10,872 bases of DNA from JAWVZY01 sp033721955 (GTDB lineage Bacteria > Patescibacteriota > Minisyncoccia > Spechtbacterales > 2-12-FULL-38-22): NCBI GenBank assembly GCA_033721955.1, contig JAWVZY010000025.1, forward strand, positions 1 through 10,872, read 5' to 3'. Positions 1 to 7,475 of this stretch are shown piece by piece. The notes under the pieces are model-generated. The model ran no database searches. It had not been told where the DNA came from and saw only the letters and a program-made list of their open reading frames with translations. Position 1 is the stretch's first letter, and each line of letters opens with the position of its first letter. Both the position numbers and the translations under genes were made by a program.

Positions 1-375
1 GGTTATGTTCTTGTTGGCCTCATTCCCATAAAACGCTTTATACAAGCATTACAGGAGGAGGCAGGACTTAATGAAACTACAGCAAAAAACGTAGCACATG
101 ATATTCGGGCTGAAATTTTCGCGCCTGTAGCCCAGGACTTATCTGCCATACAAGAAAAGGCGGAAAAAAATTGGGAACAACTACACTTAGAACAAAAAGG
201 TGATAAAGATATTAACGCCCAAAAAACCGCCCCTACACCAAGCATCCCCGCGGCAAATGCCCCTGATGAAAGTGTAGCAAGAGAGGTTTTTCCCGCACCT
301 GAAATAAAAGAAGATAAACTCAATAATAACCAGGCGGACGAAATAACCGAAGATAAAAAAGATAATAGATTTTAG
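1..375 (+). CDS. C-terminal end of a helical protein of unknown function (5' truncated)
   Basis: The frame is open from the first base and ends at TAG 373-375, giving 124 residues with no start in the window. Residues 1-58 look like a compact helical segment, beginning GYVLVGLIPIKRF and containing AKNVAHDIRAEIFAPV. From memory this resembles the end of a helical protein often found in candidate-phyla genomes, where a line such as 'LGLTHP..F...L....G...A..IA.DVN..IF.P' recurs. I know no function for it. The remaining residues are a charged tail rich in Pro, Ala, Lys and Asp with no predicted fold, ending DKKDNRF. No signal peptide or membrane segment is visible in this part. It is followed by 52 non-coding bases and then the PrgI gene on the same strand, so it may be the preceding cistron or the end of a separate unit. 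Confidence 0.75.
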   Translation, partial: GYVLVGLIPIKRFIQALQEEAGLNETTAKNVAHDIRAEIFAPVAQDLSAIQEKAEKNWEQLHLEQKGDKDINAQKTAPTPSIPAANAPDESVAREVFPAPEIKEDKLNNNQADEITEDKKDNRF

Positions 376-427
376 AAATTAACTATAGATCCTTTGGCAT
401 TTTGCTTTTGCCATTTGATATTCTATT
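376..427 (+). promoter_or_regulatory. Only sizeable intergenic gap; weak promoter-like and hairpin signals
   Basis: This 52-base A+T-rich spacer is the only clear non-coding gap in the window. It holds TTGGCA at 394-399 and TATTCT at 419-424, a poor -35/-10 pair with a 19-base spacer, and a 5-bp inverted repeat TGGCA (395-399) / TGCCA (409-413). The repeat is not followed by a clean T-run and would be weak as a terminator. The -10-like box lies almost on the PrgI start codon, so it would imply a leaderless or nearly leaderless message. If the downstream operon has its own promoter near its first gene, this is the most likely place, but the sequence does not prove it. Confidence 0.2.
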
Positions 428-877
428 TTGCAATACCCCGTTCCACAATTCGTAGACAGAGAAACCCGCCTAATAGGCCCCCTCACGGTGCGGCAGGTTG
501 TGATATTTGGTATTGATGCGGGAGTTTTATTTGTCCTTTATTTTTTGCTTGAGGGCTTTGCATTTACACTTGCCGTTATAGTACTTACAGCTGTTGCTAT
601 GACCCTGGCATTTGTAAAAATAAATGAACAACCGCTAACTAAAATAATATTCTCAGTAGCTCAATATTTCTTGCAACCAAGGGTTTATCTTTGGGGAAGA
701 GAGGAGAAAAAAGCAGGCACAAATAAAAAGCCTGAGAGTAATTTCATGAAAAACATAAAACAACTTATAGGGGGAGAGGCGCCTCCGCCAAAACTGCCAA
801 AAGAAATACAGGAAGAAGCAGAAAAAGAGCCTACAACAAGAGAAATAAAAGAAGTGGCAGAACTATTAGATCAATAA
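428..877 (+). CDS. PrgI family membrane protein of a T4SS/conjugation-like apparatus
   Basis: This 149-residue protein fits the PrgI family, small membrane proteins encoded beside VirB4 in Gram-positive and candidate-phyla conjugation clusters; they are thought to sit at the inner-membrane base of the channel. The start is opposite the family consensus: QYPVPQFVDRETRLIGPLT (residues 2-20) matches the typical 'PQFI..ED.IIGPLT' opening. Two membrane helices lie at about 22-42 and 44-64. The conserved 'KI.F....YFLQPRVYLW' stretch follows at 72-89, then a charged soluble tail to residue 149. The start codon is TTG. The next in-frame ATG (600) would delete the conserved opening and the first helix. 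No Shine-Dalgarno sequence precedes it. The stop lies one base before the next ATG, so the two genes are probably co-translated. Confidence 0.88.
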   Translation: MQYPVPQFVDRETRLIGPLTVRQVVIFGIDAGVLFVLYFLLEGFAFTLAVIVLTAVAMTLAFVKINEQPLTKIIFSVAQYFLQPRVYLWGREEKKAGTNKKPESNFMKNIKQLIGGEAPPPKLPKEIQEEAEKEPTTREIKEVAELLDQ

Positions 878-878
878 C

Positions 879-1529
879 ATGCCTACATCAGCTTCAACAC
901 AATCTGTTATACCAATAGACAACATCAGAAATGATGTTGTAGTTGTAAAAGGTGGGGGGCTTCGTGCGATACTTCAAGTTTCCAGCGTAAACTTTGCCCT
1001 TAAAAGCCGCGATGAACAAGAAGCAATAATATTCCAATATCAAAACTTTTTAAATTCGCTTGATTTTCCAATACAGATCCTGGTTAACTCCCGGCTTATG
1101 AACGTAGATGAATATATAGCTAACATTGAAAAGATGATTACAAAACAACAATCAGAACTTTTAAAAATGCAGACCTCTGAATATACAAAGTTTATACAGC
1201 GCTTTGTACAAGAGGCAAATATTGTATCAACTGACTTTTATCTAATAGTGCCTTTTAGCGTTATAGAGGTGGCAACCACAGAAGGAGGGGCAGGAGAGCG
1301 GGCAAAATCACTTATAGGAAAGCAGACTCAACTTGGCACAATGGAGACAGAAAAATTTCTTTACTTTAAGGGACAACTCATGCAGAGAGTGGACTTTACT
1401 GCAAGCGGCTTACATAGAATGGGAATTTCGGCAAACATGCTAAGAACAGACGAGCTAATTTCTTTATTTTGGAGTATTTATAACGGAGGCGACTTGAGAA
1501 AGCGCGGCTCTATAAAACCAATGTTTTAA
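879..1529 (+). CDS. TraC-like / VirB4 N-terminal domain protein
   Basis: The product has 216 residues and is soluble, with no signal peptide. Its first half, from IRNDVVVVKGGGLRAILQV (about 17-35) through FQYQNFLNSLDFPIQILVNS (about 52-71), has the pattern of the first part of the VirB4/TraC N-terminal domain. That domain normally precedes the ATPase motor and helps bind the membrane channel. A helical segment with many charged residues follows (75-115), then FYLIVPFSVIE (about 120-130), another VirB4-like strand. There is no Walker motif. The gene lies one base after PrgI and four bases before the motor-containing gene. The simplest reading is a VirB4 whose N-terminal domain is made as a separate polypeptide. 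The A+T-rich start context has no Shine-Dalgarno sequence. Function is inferred from pattern and context; the family call is firmer than the role. Confidence 0.72.
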   Translation: MPTSASTQSVIPIDNIRNDVVVVKGGGLRAILQVSSVNFALKSRDEQEAIIFQYQNFLNSLDFPIQILVNSRLMNVDEYIANIEKMITKQQSELLKMQTSEYTKFIQRFVQEANIVSTDFYLIVPFSVIEVATTEGGAGERAKSLIGKQTQLGTMETEKFLYFKGQLMQRVDFTASGLHRMGISANMLRTDELISLFWSIYNGGDLRKRGSIKPMF

Positions 1530-1533
1530 TAAT

Positions 1534-3366
1534 ATGCCTAAAAATCCGCTAAGCGACCAACAACCACAACCGAAAAAAAGTAATTCAGGACCACAGCCCT
1601 TCCAGCAAGCTAAGGGGCAATTAGAAAAATCAAAAGAGGTGGACAAGCGCCAAAAGCTTTTAGATATTATCGCCCCGCCTGCGCTTGAAATTAACGCGAC
1701 CGAGGTAAAACTAGGAGAAACATTTGTGCGCACACTATTTGCTTTTTCTTATCCTAGATATCTTGCCGAAAACTGGTTAAGCCCAATAATTAATTTGGAT
1801 AAAACAGTAGATGTATCTTTGCATATTGAGCCGGCTGATACGGCCGAGGTAATGAAACAGCTACAAGACCAGCTAACAAGTATCGGGGCGGAAATGATGG
1901 AAAGAGAAGAAAAGGGTCTTGTTCGCGACCCCTTGCTTGAAGCGGCATATGAAAATATTGAAGATCTAAGAGATAAAATGCAAACCTCAGAGGAAAAAAT
2001 GTTTCGTTTTGGCCTTTATGTTGTAATTTATGCTAAAGACAAAAAAGAGTTATCTGATGCTGAAAATGAAATTCGCTCAATACTCGAAAGCCGCCTTGTG
2101 TATGTAAAACCCGCACTATATCAGCAAAGAGAAGGATTTAATTCCGCACTGCCTCTGGCACTTAACCGGCTCAATATCACAAGTAGCATGAATACCTCGC
2201 CTCTCTCATCTACTTTCCCCTTTGTGTCTTTTGACCTTACCATGGACCAGGGAATACTATACGGTATAAATCGCCACAACTCCAGCTTAATTCTTTTTGA
2301 CAGATTTTCCCTTGAAAATGCAAATACTGTTATTTTAGGTAAATCAGGCGGTGGAAAATCATATGCGGTAAAACTGGAAATATTGCGCTCAATGATGATG
2401 GGCGCTGATGTAATAGTTATAGACCCCGAAAATGAATATCAATACCTGGCAGAGGCCACAGGAGGGAGCTTCTTTAGAGTTGCACTTAGTGGAGGAGACC
2501 AAATAAACCCTTTTGACTTAAGGCGCCCCGATGAAGACGAAAACCCCGAAGATGTTTTCCGCTCCAATATTATTACGTTGATCGGCCTACTTAAAATAAT
2601 GCTCGGAGATATGACCCCCGAAGAGGAAAGCGTTTTAAATGAAGCAATAAATCAAACATATGCATCGCGCGATATTACACCCGGGAGCCCTCAGTTTTGG
2701 GAAAAAACTCCGCCCCTCATGCAAGACCTACAAACAGTGCTGCAAAATATGGAGGGAGGCGAAAGCTTGGCCCAGCGGCTTTTGAAGTATACAGATGGGG
2801 TTTATTCGGGATTTTTAAATAAACAAACAAGCGTAGATCTCAAAGGCCAGCTTGTGGTCTTTAACATACGCGATATGGAAGATGAATTGCGCCCGGTAGC
2901 CATGTATCTAATAATTAATTATGTGTGGAACGCAGTAAGACGAGAGCTTAAAAAACGAATACTTGCAATTGATGAGGCCTGGTGGATGTTGCAACACCAC
3001 TCAAGCGCTTCATTTTTATTTGGCATAGCAAAGCGTGCAAGAAAATATTACCTGGGTGTTACAACTATTACGCAAGACATTGAAGATTTTACAACAAGTG
3101 ATTATGGAAAGGCAATAATAACAAACTCCTCACTCCAACTTTTAATGAAACAATCTCCTGCAACCATAGACCAACTCCAACGTATATTTAATTTAACCGA
3201 TGAAGAAAAGTATTTACTGCTTGAAGATAATGTAGGGGAAGGGCTTTTCTTTGCAGGAACAAAACATGTAGCAATTAAAGTTATAGCATCATATATAGAG
3301 GATCAGATAATAACTTCGGACCCCGAACAGCTTTTGCAAATTAAAGAAGCTAAAGAGAATCTATAA
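1534..3366 (+). CDS. virB4: VirB4-type conjugation/secretion ATPase
   Basis: This 610-residue cytoplasmic motor belongs to the VirB4/TraC/TrbE family, which energises pilus assembly and substrate transfer in T4SSs. Walker A is GKSGGGKS at residues 269-276. Walker B is LAIDEAWW at 477-484, with the IDEAW signature typical of VirB4. A later TTITQDIEDF (about 510-519) matches the family's Q-containing motif. Residues 1-45 are a Pro/Gln/Lys-rich tail. Residues 50-250 form the second part of the VirB4 N-terminal region, including SFDLTMDQGILYGIN just before the nucleotide-binding domain. The length is short for full VirB4 (often about 800), which fits the upstream 216-residue protein supplying the missing first part. 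There is no Shine-Dalgarno sequence. The gene ends two bases before the next one. Confidence 0.95.
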   Translation: MPKNPLSDQQPQPKKSNSGPQPFQQAKGQLEKSKEVDKRQKLLDIIAPPALEINATEVKLGETFVRTLFAFSYPRYLAENWLSPIINLDKTVDVSLHIEPADTAEVMKQLQDQLTSIGAEMMEREEKGLVRDPLLEAAYENIEDLRDKMQTSEEKMFRFGLYVVIYAKDKKELSDAENEIRSILESRLVYVKPALYQQREGFNSALPLALNRLNITSSMNTSPLSSTFPFVSFDLTMDQGILYGINRHNSSLILFDRFSLENANTVILGKSGGGKSYAVKLEILRSMMMGADVIVIDPENEYQYLAEATGGSFFRVALSGGDQINPFDLRRPDEDENPEDVFRSNIITLIGLLKIMLGDMTPEEESVLNEAINQTYASRDITPGSPQFWEKTPPLMQDLQTVLQNMEGGESLAQRLLKYTDGVYSGFLNKQTSVDLKGQLVVFNIRDMEDELRPVAMYLIINYVWNAVRRELKKRILAIDEAWWMLQHHSSASFLFGIAKRARKYYLGVTTITQDIEDFTTSDYGKAIITNSSLQLLMKQSPATIDQLQRIFNLTDEEKYLLLEDNVGEGLFFAGTKHVAIKVIASYIEDQIITSDPEQLLQIKEAKENL

Positions 3367-3368
3367 AC

Positions 3369-3812
3369 ATGAAAAAAATACCTATAAAAGATAGGGTAAA
3401 GGAGGCCGCAACAAAATATTTTGAAGCCAAGTCAAAAGAAGAGCCGCGTGGCTGGCCACCCGCCTATAATCCGTGGGGTTATTTTATACTGCTTTGGGCT
3501 TTATTTTTAGATTTTTTAGATGTCATAACCCATATGATGATTTTGCTTATGGGAATAGGGCTTGTATTTAGTTTGGCTATAAATATAGTGGGCTTGATTA
3601 CTATAGGGTCGTTAGGGTTTTATTTTACCCACAGAGTAGCTGTAACTAAGCGCTTGCTTATTGTATTGCGGCGCATGGGGCTATTTGCCACCTTAGAATT
3701 TATCTCAGACGTTATACTTCCTTTTGTTGGTGTCATTGTAGTAGGGTGGAGTGCATATGTAATATACGAAATGATAAAAAATCCTATGCCGCAAGAAGCC
3801 GAGGCATCGTGA
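3369..3812 (+). CDS. Small polytopic membrane protein of the T4SS operon
   Basis: I do not recognise a named family for this 147-residue protein. Residues 1-30 are charged and probably cytoplasmic. Hydrophobic stretches follow at about 36-51, 56-86 and 112-134. A basic, helical loop, HRVAVTKRLLIVLRRMG (88-104), lies between the last two. The C-terminus is short and polar. No cysteines or catalytic motifs are seen. It sits directly between VirB4 and the first pilin-like gene, where a VirB3- or VirB6-like membrane component could be expected, but it is too short for VirB6 and has no pattern I can match. Its stop is TGA, followed at once by in-frame TAA. The next start is five bases further on. 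It could be an inner-membrane channel or pilin-assembly component; that is inference from position only. Confidence 0.72.
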   Translation: MKKIPIKDRVKEAATKYFEAKSKEEPRGWPPAYNPWGYFILLWALFLDFLDVITHMMILLMGIGLVFSLAINIVGLITIGSLGFYFTHRVAVTKRLLIVLRRMGLFATLEFISDVILPFVGVIVVGWSAYVIYEMIKNPMPQEAEAS

Positions 3813-3817
3813 TAATT

Positions 3818-5125
3818 ATGAAGAGAAAAGCAAAAATAGTAACCGCCGGCTTATTTGTATTACTAATTCCAGCCCTATTATATCCAGTGCAGGCCCAAGC
3901 ACTTGAGCTTGACTATCCCACCATACCCACCCCCCAAGGTCCTTTTGATCTAGATGTAGTAGTTAATTCGGGCGAGATATCTTTGGGAGGAATTGTCTTT
4001 TTTATATACGCTTTATCTATATGGATAGGCGGTATACTTGCCTTTTTATTACTGGTTTATTTGGGCTTTACATACATAATAACCGGAGCGGCGCCGGGAG
4101 CACGCAAAAGGGCTAAAAGGTGGTTAAATAATGTGCTTTGGGGTCTTCTTATACTTCTTTTTGCCGTAACCATACTAGATACTATAAATGAAAATATATT
4201 AGAAGTTGAAATGGCAGAATTTTTTGGCCTGGAAGCTACCGAAACTAATTATCAGGATAAAAGCTTTACTCTCCAGAGAATAACAAGCGGCACCGCCGCC
4301 AACGCAGGCACTTTTCGCTGTGAATACAACATAGCAACAGAGGACTGCGACCTTGTAAATAACTGCGCTTCCGGCTATGAGCCCGCTGTAGATTGTGGCT
4401 CGCTTGAATCCTTTAACTGTGAAGAGGAGGAAAGGGGAGGTAATCAAACCTGTGTACCAGTAGACAGCGGAGGTGGAAATGGAGGCGGAGGTGAAAATGG
4501 AGGAAAAATATTTTGTTATGAACAATGTTTTGAAGAGTGTAGAGCAGAAGGAGGTGGAGGTGTTGAATGCGATCAAAAATGTTTTGGTTTTCCCGAGTGT
4601 CCTGATCTTGCATGTCCTGTAGCAGACCCCCATGCCTACAGTAATTCTTTTTGCGTGTCCCGCGACGGCAGAACAGATCCCTATCACAAAGCAACGGATA
4701 TATATGGCAGTATAGGAACAAAAGTATATGCCAGCGAGTCAGGAGTGCTTGAATGTGTGGGAGATTCAGGAGGAAGCGCAGGAAAAAGATTATATTTACA
4801 CGGAGAAAATAGCGGCATAAAATATGCCTACTTTCACTTAGATGGCTTTGCTCCAGGCATACAAATAGAGGGCGCAGGCGGGTGTTCAAGTTCAAACTAT
4901 CCAAACACAAAAACTCAAAATGTGGTCGCGGGGCAACACATAGCATATCTGGGTGATACAGGAAGTGCCAGAGGTACCTGCCCACACGTACACTATGAAA
5001 TGTGGACACCCGACGGATCTAAAGATTGCTGCGGCATTCAAAGCTCAAGCTCCTGTAGATCTACAATTAATCCTTATGATTACTTAAATGATGCCGGCTG
5101 CACAGAAACCGGTTTTACCTGTTAA
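3818..5125 (+). CDS. VirB2/T4SS pilin-like protein fused to a cysteine-rich region and M23 metallopeptidase
   Basis: This is a 435-residue exported protein. The signal peptide covers residues 1-28, with a probable cut after AQA. The mature start LELDYPTIPTP is followed by a long hydrophobic helix (about 55-88), a basic loop GAAPGARKRAKRW (90-102) and a second helix (104-122), which is the VirB2/T4SS-pilin arrangement. Cysteine module 1 (164-214), a Gly-rich linker (217-229) and a CX3C-type module (233-261) come next. The C-terminal M23 domain (about 270-422) has H290 and D294 (HKATD), H340 (YFHL) and H390-V-H392. These are the zinc and catalytic residues of lysostaphin-like peptidases that cut peptidoglycan cross-links, so it is probably active outside the membrane. 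ATG 3818 is chosen because it begins the signal peptide; an earlier alternative at 3746 would put a polar stretch ahead of it. Confidence 0.9.
   Translation: MKRKAKIVTAGLFVLLIPALLYPVQAQALELDYPTIPTPQGPFDLDVVVNSGEISLGGIVFFIYALSIWIGGILAFLLLVYLGFTYIITGAAPGARKRAKRWLNNVLWGLLILLFAVTILDTINENILEVEMAEFFGLEATETNYQDKSFTLQRITSGTAANAGTFRCEYNIATEDCDLVNNCASGYEPAVDCGSLESFNCEEEERGGNQTCVPVDSGGGNGGGGENGGKIFCYEQCFEECRAEGGGGVECDQKCFGFPECPDLACPVADPHAYSNSFCVSRDGRTDPYHKATDIYGSIGTKVYASESGVLECVGDSGGSAGKRLYLHGENSGIKYAYFHLDGFAPGIQIEGAGGCSSSNYPNTKTQNVVAGQHIAYLGDTGSARGTCPHVHYEMWTPDGSKDCCGIQSSSSCRSTINPYDYLNDAGCTETGFTC
4307..4459 (+). repeat. Cysteine-rich module 1, copy after the pilin core
   Basis: Residues 164-214 of the M23-bearing protein read GTFRCEY, then cysteines at 177, 183, 193, 201 and 212 with GYEP before the fourth. 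The same six-cysteine pattern recurs at 7540-7689 and 9171-9329. It is a protein-level repeat, not a DNA repeat, and probably a small disulfide-bonded domain. Confidence 0.65.
4514..4600 (+). repeat. CX3C-type cysteine module, copy 1
   Basis: Residues 233-261 show C-x3-C-x3-C-x9-C-x3-C-x5-C. The spacing up to the fifth cysteine is identical in the lytic-transglycosylase-bearing protein (6390-6470). A pair of short helices stapled by disulfides is the likely fold. That is inferred from spacing. Confidence 0.6.
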
Positions 5126-5127
5126 TT

Positions 5128-5877
5128 ATGGATATTTTAAAAAACAAAAAAATAATACTGATATCCGTATCCCTCGGCCTAATTATTATACTTACAACAA
5201 TAGCTTTGCTTATTTGGCAAAAAGAGGAAGAGGCAGAAGCCCCGCCACAGAGACCCGGGGAAGAGGTTTTGATTGAACTTCCCAATCTTCCCAAAGAAAA
5301 ATGGTTAAGACCTATTGATTTAAACCTTAATGAAGATACGGGTATGCTAACTATTACAAACAGTTACGACGGGTACCGAATTACTGTACCAGCCTCAAGG
5401 TGGGAAGCTCAAGATGTCGCCTCAAAAGAGGGAGGGCTTAAAATATACTACACAGGCCCACAAAAAAAAGATGAAGAAGGAGCGCATATAGAAGATCACA
5501 TAGCACAGAATCAAATCCACGCAGAGCATGCTGATATGTTTGTATCTATATTAACTTACCAAAACGAAGAGGGGTTCAGCATTGTTGATTGGTTAGCGCG
5601 ATCACCCGAAACACTTCTTTATCGCAAAAACCAACGCTTTCAAAAAGTAGCGTTGGGCAAATATACTGCTTATAAGCTTACACGTAAAATGGAAAGAGAA
5701 GGTTTTAATGAACAAGGAGATATAGTTATAGAAGTTATAGAACAAAGCCAAATAACTGACTATTTTGTTGAAGGTAAAAACAGGTTTTATAAAATATCCT
5801 GCTGGGCACAAGGAAAAAGCTATTTGAACTTGACCGAGCTTTGCAACAACCGCATGCAAAGCTTTACGATATTATGA
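5128..5877 (+). CDS. Single-pass membrane-anchored protein, type A
   Basis: The 249 residues comprise a short basic N-terminus, one membrane helix (about 8-29), an acidic Pro-rich spacer (32-46) and an extracytoplasmic domain to the end. There is no lipobox, so the helix is an uncleaved anchor or a signal anchor. The domain includes TNSYDGYRITVP (77-88), GLKIYY (103-108), a DWLARSP helix (154-160) and C225/C239, which may form a disulfide. The pattern of a short strand-rich domain ending MQSFTIL faintly recalls PsbP/Mog1-like folds, which I cannot confirm. A clear paralogue starts at 10453 (LI-PN-KW-R-I, N-YD-YKITVP and GLQIYY aligned). It lies two bases after the M23 pilin gene and overlaps the next pilin gene by ATGA, so it is likely made with them. 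It may be an assembly or anchoring partner. Confidence 0.75.
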   Translation: MDILKNKKIILISVSLGLIIILTTIALLIWQKEEEAEAPPQRPGEEVLIELPNLPKEKWLRPIDLNLNEDTGMLTITNSYDGYRITVPASRWEAQDVASKEGGLKIYYTGPQKKDEEGAHIEDHIAQNQIHAEHADMFVSILTYQNEEGFSIVDWLARSPETLLYRKNQRFQKVALGKYTAYKLTRKMEREGFNEQGDIVIEVIEQSQITDYFVEGKNRFYKISCWAQGKSYLNLTELCNNRMQSFTIL

Positions 5878-6944
5878 AAAACAGCACATCTAAAAACTCG
5901 TATATACACAAAGTATTATTTTTAGTGCTATTTGCTGCACTTATTTCAATACCTCTGCCGAGCGAAGCCCAGCTTAACATAGACCTGGAGTTCAACTATC
6001 CAACTATTCCAACACCTGCAGGTCCCGTTGATCTAAACTGTCTGGAGGTTGGTCTATGTGAATTTAGCATAGCGCTTATGGTGCTTGTTATATACTCTCT
6101 TGGTTTATGGGTGGCAGGACTTCTTGCCTTTATAATGCTGGTATATACAGGGTTTACATATATTATGAGTGGCGCTTCGCCTGGAATGCGAACTAGGGCA
6201 AAGGCAATGTTTCAAAATGTTCTTTGGGGTTTGGCAATTTTACTGCTTTCAAACGCTTTGCTCGTTACCCTAAACCAAAGTATACTACAATTAGAGACAA
6301 GCGAGCTTTTTGCTATTAACGCAACCGAACCGATCTACAACGAAACAAGCTTAAGGTTCGAAGGTTTGCCTAATTTTACAGGAAGTAGTTGCTACGACAG
6401 TTGTTTGGCCAACTGCACCTCTGAAAACCAGGATCCTGCCATATGCGACCAACAATGCCAAAATCAATGTTCCGGCTCAGGAGGAAACCCAATTCCAACT
6501 CCAAGCTCATGCGAAGAAACGGTCAACAGCGGAACAGATGAGTCATATAACCCCGAAGGCAGTACAAAAGCTCAAATACAGGATAAGGTTTACAAACAAT
6601 TAATACAGGAGTTGACAGCGGGTGGACTGGAACCTGGCCTTATCCAGGAGTATGCAGATAGGTTTTTCGCTGTCATAATACCTGCCGAAAGTTCGTGGGT
6701 TCCCCATGCAGAAAACCCGGCGGGCACAAACTGTATGCCTGTAGGTCTTTATCAATTAGAAGACAATAGATTCCAAAAACAACAATGCAAAAATGAATTC
6801 CACAGATGGCATCACTGGGAATGTGCAACTCCGCACGCTATAGAAAGGTTTTTCTTAATAAGAGGAACTGTTAAAAACGGATTGACCTGCTCTGGTTTTG
6901 AATACTGGGCACCAGCAAAAAGAGCTGGCTATACAACCTGCTAA
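5874..6944 (+). CDS. VirB2/T4SS pilin-like protein fused to a CX3C module and lysozyme/lytic-transglycosylase-like domain
   Basis: This is a 356-residue exported protein. The signal peptide ends near SEA (32) and is followed by LNIDLEFNYPTIPTP. The two pilin helices lie at about 64-97 and 115-133, with the basic loop SGASPGMRTRAKAM between them. A CX3C-type module (173-199) and a Pro/Ser linker precede the C-terminal domain (about 225-356). There, PAESSWVPHAENPAG (270-284) followed by VGLYQLEDNRF (290-300) matches the 'ES....A.....G..GL.Q' signature of SLT/lysozyme-fold enzymes. E272 is the probable catalytic acid that cuts the glycan strand. C287, C305, C317 and other cysteines suggest disulfide stabilisation. 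T4SS clusters usually encode such an enzyme as VirB1; here it is attached to a pilin core. ATG 5874 begins the signal peptide and overlaps the preceding TGA by four bases. An earlier TTG at 5841 is less likely. Confidence 0.85.
   Translation: MKNSTSKNSYIHKVLFLVLFAALISIPLPSEAQLNIDLEFNYPTIPTPAGPVDLNCLEVGLCEFSIALMVLVIYSLGLWVAGLLAFIMLVYTGFTYIMSGASPGMRTRAKAMFQNVLWGLAILLLSNALLVTLNQSILQLETSELFAINATEPIYNETSLRFEGLPNFTGSSCYDSCLANCTSENQDPAICDQQCQNQCSGSGGNPIPTPSSCEETVNSGTDESYNPEGSTKAQIQDKVYKQLIQELTAGGLEPGLIQEYADRFFAVIIPAESSWVPHAENPAGTNCMPVGLYQLEDNRFQKQQCKNEFHRWHHWECATPHAIERFFLIRGTVKNGLTCSGFEYWAPAKRAGYTTC
6390..6470 (+). repeat. CX3C-type cysteine module, copy 2
   Basis: Residues 173-199 of the transglycosylase-bearing protein show C-x3-C-x3-C-x9-C-x3-C-x3-C, the most regular copy of this module in the window. 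It sits between the pilin core and the enzyme domain. Confidence 0.62.
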
Positions 6945-6959
6945 ACTTTACCAAATATT

Positions 6960-7475
6960 ATGAAACAAAAAATAAAAATATTTTTAATAGCATTCTTTAC
7001 AATTGCATCTTTAGCTATATTAATTTTAAGCGCCTACTTCCTTATAAACCCCTCCGAACAACCACCGGAACAAGGAGGTGTAGAAATAGGAGAAAGCCCC
7101 CCCTCTGTTATCAGTTTTCCCACAGATACGGCTGAAAACTTTGGCAAAAAGGGTAATGAATCACAAGATGCTAAAAATTTGAAGGAAAACCTTATATCTA
7201 AGCTGGAGGGAGGTTCGGGAACAATTTATGAAGAATCTGGATATCGTGTTGATTATGTTCAGGCAGCAGATACTTTCTCTATAGAGATATTAAATCCAGA
7301 CTATGGTACTGTTAAAAACTTAGCTTTTCAATGGTTTAAAGAAAAGGGTTTTTCAGATACCGATATATGTGAAATGAAAATATTATTTTATCTAAGCAGA
7401 GGAGTGAAAACCTATTATGAACAACAGGGGGAAGCGCTTGACTTTAACCCTTTGTTTGAAAATTGCAATGAATAA
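6960..7475 (+). CDS. Single-pass membrane-anchored protein, type B
   Basis: I recognise no named family for this 171-residue protein. A basic start (MKQKIK) and one membrane helix (7-29) lead into a Pro/Glu/Ser-rich spacer (31-70) and a small extracytoplasmic domain (about 74-171). The domain contains GYRVDYVQAADTFSIEIL (94-111), then LAFQWFKEKGFSDTDICEMKI (from 121), which is a strand pair followed by a helix and a last strand. The same order, 'Y.. ....F.V....A..W....G.....L.I', occurs in the protein at 9951, so the two are probable paralogues. C137 and C169 could pair. It lies between two pilin-like genes, and its last eight bases are shared with the next start. The topology suggests a partner of the neighbouring pilin-fusion proteins on the outer face of the membrane; this is inference. 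Confidence 0.72.
   Translation: MKQKIKIFLIAFFTIASLAILILSAYFLINPSEQPPEQGGVEIGESPPSVISFPTDTAENFGKKGNESQDAKNLKENLISKLEGGSGTIYEESGYRVDYVQAADTFSIEILNPDYGTVKNLAFQWFKEKGFSDTDICEMKILFYLSRGVKTYYEQQGEALDFNPLFENCNE

Noticed and set aside
3..323. Minus-strand open frame of 106 codons with hydrophobic and Ser/Cys-rich sequence
   Set aside because: The + strand frame across the same bases encodes a plausible helical protein running to a clean stop. The minus frame looks like antisense of Ala/Lys/Glu codons.
395..413. Inverted repeat TGGCA/TGCCA as a rho-independent terminator
   Set aside because: Only five pairs with a nine-base loop and no following T-run. Too weak to call as a terminator.
3746..3817. 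Upstream start extending the M23-bearing protein by 24 residues
   Set aside because: The extension overlaps the preceding membrane-protein gene. It would also place polar residues before a well-formed signal peptide starting at 3818.
4413..5009. Minus-strand open frame of 198 codons opposite the M23-bearing gene
   Set aside because: It lies wholly inside a well-supported + strand gene with intact catalytic motifs. Its translation has no recognisable domain, and cysteine and Gly-rich coding on the other strand easily keeps this frame open.
3810..5877. TGA read as glycine (the code used by Gracilibacteria/Absconditabacteria)
   Set aside because: No gene here contains an internal TGA, and two genes stop at TGA beside the next start. 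The TGA at 3810 is backed by TAA, so that site alone is not decisive, but overall the standard bacterial code fits.
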